IMG/VR virus record: IMGVR_UViG_3300020196_002263
Span: 1-48,494 of that record
Source: a virus
Length of the DNA stretch: 48,494 nt
Reading direction: 5' to 3' (one strand)
The stretch's first letter is position 1, and every line of letters begins with the position of its first letter. A program made the translations under genes and the position numbers. Below the pieces are notes generated by a model, which saw nothing but the letters and a program-made list of their open reading frames with translations, was not told the origin of the DNA and ran no database searches. Shown piece after piece: positions 46,787-48,494 of this stretch.

Positions 46787-47734
46787 TTATTTCTTCTCCA
46801 ATTCTTGATGTATAATTTCATCACTCTCATATTCTATTTCTAAATTTGCAATGTCAATTCGTTCCGCATGAACTGTATAACTGCAATTAATTGGTCCACC
46901 AGAATTATTCATAATATGAATTTTAGATCCCCACTCAATTTTCTGTACAAATAATTCTTGATATGTACCATGTGGAGTTAAGTTTACTGTTATTGTTTCT
47001 GGATTGATTAAACCATGCCAATATTCGGGTAATTCTATCACATAATTATCAATTAATCTACCACGATAATAAACGGCATGTTCTGGACCTTCGAGACAAC
47101 TATGCCTTAATCTATAACCTTTTTTATTTGGATGTTTGATATCAAATAGTTTAGTTGTTCCTACAATTGAACTCAAGAAAGATAAGAATCCATTAATATG
47201 AGTAGCACCATTTACTACCAGAGATCCATTAATAACTCTTGATCCACTCTCTGCAACATTTCCAACAGTTGCTTCTTTTCCAGCATCAGCAACAGCACCA
47301 ACTCTGAGTTCAACACCAGTCTGTTGCTTGACTCCTGTAAAAGTTTTGGCACCTACCCAATTTAAAAGTCCAACTCCATTTGTAATTGGTGAGATAATAT
47401 TAATTAAAATAGAGTTAACGCTTATACCAACGGGTCCTACTGGATCTCCAACAACTACATCAATTGGTGTTGGTGGAAACTTTCGACTTGATATTGTTAG
47501 AATAGATTTTGCAAGTGCCTTTGGATTTGTTTCTGGCGGTCTACAAAATCCAACTGTTGTTTCAAATGGTACAAACAGAGGAGAACCAACATGGAGACTG
47601 CCATCAAACCAACCAGAACCAGGAACTGCTAGAGCTCCAACTCCATGTGCAACATTAGGTAAACCAGGAAGACCACCAGGTAAATTACCAACAACTTGTA
47701 ATTGTTTTCCTACGTGTAGATCTGTAACTTCCAT
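46787..47734 (-). CDS. Virion structural protein with C-terminal LEGPE-type domain
   Basis: A 315-residue protein. Residues 15-65 are Gly/Pro-rich (GNLPGGLPGLPNVAHGVGAL). The centre has fibre-like strands (SRVINGSLVVNGATHINGFL). Residues 197-295 form the domain DIKHPNKKGYRLRHSCLEGP, VYYRGRLIDN, ELPEYWHGL and NLTPHGTYQELFV shared with the 44965-45303 protein. C-terminal tail is acidic. Between two other structural genes with gaps of one and two bases, so one operon. Probably a baseplate or short-fibre component. Confidence 0.73.
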   Translation of the reverse strand: MEVTDLHVGKQLQVVGNLPGGLPGLPNVAHGVGALAVPGSGWFDGSLHVGSPLFVPFETTVGFCRPPETNPKALAKSILTISSRKFPPTPIDVVVGDPVGPVGISVNSILINIISPITNGVGLLNWVGAKTFTGVKQQTGVELRVGAVADAGKEATVGNVAESGSRVINGSLVVNGATHINGFLSFLSSIVGTTKLFDIKHPNKKGYRLRHSCLEGPEHAVYYRGRLIDNYVIELPEYWHGLINPETITVNLTPHGTYQELFVQKIEWGSKIHIMNNSGGPINCSYTVHAERIDIANLEIEYESDEIIHQELEKK

Positions 47735-47735
47735 T

Positions 47736-48353
47736 TTATGTTATACTTTGAATCAACTTCTTAAGACCTTCTACTTGTTGAAGAATTGTATTTGCTCCAC
47801 TTCCAAGAGGACTGGTGATAGGAGATATATCAGAACCCTCAACAACTTTCATCGATCCACAGGTAACTTTAAATCTTCCAGGAACATTTAAATTTAAATT
47901 TCTTTCTGTGCCTAAGCTTAAAGCATCCGCAGATTGCAACTGAACAGTTCCTGACTCTAAATTTACTTTTGCATTGGATAAGATATTAACCCATCCAGTG
48001 TCTGTACCATTACCTGAAGCGATGATATCAATATCTTGAGCAAACATTCTGATTCTTCCTTTTGGAGCTCCAATAATCATGTCACCATTTTCTGCATATG
48101 CAACAAATGAAATACCATTAACTGGTTGCTCCCCACACAAAATTTGATAACATGCGGGAGCACTATTGATAGTTGATCCGGCAAGTTTACCAGTCATCTG
48201 GAGACCGGTGTAATGAGATCTCTTAAATGAATTTGGAAAAATGTTGCGAATAATAACTGACATTTTCACGTTATTTTTCATCACATCACTAAGGCGCACC
48301 TCACCTTCAGTGTTGGAGAAATTATTAAATGAGTAACACTTTTCTTCTGCCAT
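47736..48353 (-). CDS. Virion structural protein, possible beta-helical spike-like
   Basis: A 205-residue protein. From about residue 85 a regular short-strand pattern (GDMIIGAPKGRIRMFAQDID, VNILSNAKVNLESG, VQLQSADALSLGTERNLNLN) suggests a beta-helix like the needle part of T4 gp5 or other spike proteins. It ends with a short helix (LQQVEGLKKLIQSI). No lysozyme domain. The start codon shares its A with the stop of the upstream partial gene (TAATG). Spike-like function is a suggestion from the pattern only. Confidence 0.62.
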   Translation of the reverse strand: MAEEKCYSFNNFSNTEGEVRLSDVMKNNVKMSVIIRNIFPNSFKRSHYTGLQMTGKLAGSTINSAPACYQILCGEQPVNGISFVAYAENGDMIIGAPKGRIRMFAQDIDIIASGNGTDTGWVNILSNAKVNLESGTVQLQSADALSLGTERNLNLNVPGRFKVTCGSMKVVEGSDISPITSPLGSGANTILQQVEGLKKLIQSIT

Positions 48354-48494
48354 TAATTTTTACCTACACAATCAATAACCTGAATAACTTTAGTTCCTGC
48401 TGGAACATCAAACGCAGTATCTTCACCAATTCTCTTGAATGAAAGGACAGGTAATAAAGTAGCATTATAACCTGTATTGGTATTTAGAGTTAAC
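48353..48494 (-). CDS. C-terminal fragment of an upstream structural gene
   Basis: Only the last 46 codons are in the window, ending RIGEDTAFDVPAGTKVIQVI, DCVGKN and TAA at 48353. The frame is open to the right edge. It overlaps the next gene by one base, the close packing of this structural operon. Identity cannot be set from the fragment; cyanophage virion structural proteins have similar ends as far as I recall. Confidence 0.55.
   Translation of the reverse strand, partial: LTLNTNTGYNATLLPVLSFKRIGEDTAFDVPAGTKVIQVIDCVGKN

Noticed and set aside
47328-47891. 187-codon plus-strand open frame
   Set aside because: Antisense to two coupled structural genes, crosses their junction and has low-complexity translation. 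The minus-strand reading has fibre motifs and overlapping starts.

Overview
The window looks like part of a marine T4-like myovirus genome, most likely a cyanophage of Prochlorococcus or Synechococcus. The evidence is AT-rich DNA, T4-type late promoter motifs (TATAAATA, AATAAATA, CTAAATA) before many genes, large glycine/serine/threonine-rich fibre proteins with GDGSxLT-type repeats, a peptidase S74 fibre chaperone domain, a small cyanophage-type gene cassette, and a phage-type tRNA. No terminase, capsid or polymerase gene is present, so the host assignment is an inference. Almost everything reads on the minus strand. The single plus-strand gene is an hldD-like epimerase at 13918-14697. No stretch over about 300 bases lacks a gene.

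Layout in transcription order (right to left). 48494-44965: structural proteins of the baseplate/fibre module. 44981-43612: a cassette of five small genes and one tRNA, opened by a perfect consensus sigma70 promoter and closed by an intrinsic terminator; it looks like an early-expression island inside late genes. 43575-31904: four large fibre/structural proteins (1944, 1016, 580 and 301 aa). 31891-23455: three short RCC1-propeller proteins interleaved with a hypothetical protein and six modification enzymes. 23427-14675: fourteen overlapping genes for 2-oxoglutarate/Fe(II) oxygenases, glycosyltransferases, a methyltransferase, a sulfotransferase and ADP-heptose synthesis. 13918-14697 (+): the epimerase that would complete that pathway. 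13856-2234: six tandem long RCC1-propeller fibre proteins. 2211-1: two small structural proteins and a truncated repeat-rich fibre protein running off the left edge.

The unifying idea is as follows. Nine paralogous proteins, each ending in exactly seven RCC1-type blades, are encoded beside and within the same transcription units as eight 2OG-Fe(II) oxygenases, six glycosyltransferases, a sulfotransferase, a methyltransferase and most of an ADP-heptose pathway. I infer a virion-decoration system in which fibre propellers are hydroxylated and then glycosylated, possibly with heptose. The alternative is that the enzymes remodel host surface polysaccharide. Patches of 66-85 identical bases shared between distant propeller genes suggest recombination shuffles blades, giving a variable adhesin set. 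These functional links are inference; the gene families and the shared sequence patches are read from the sequence.
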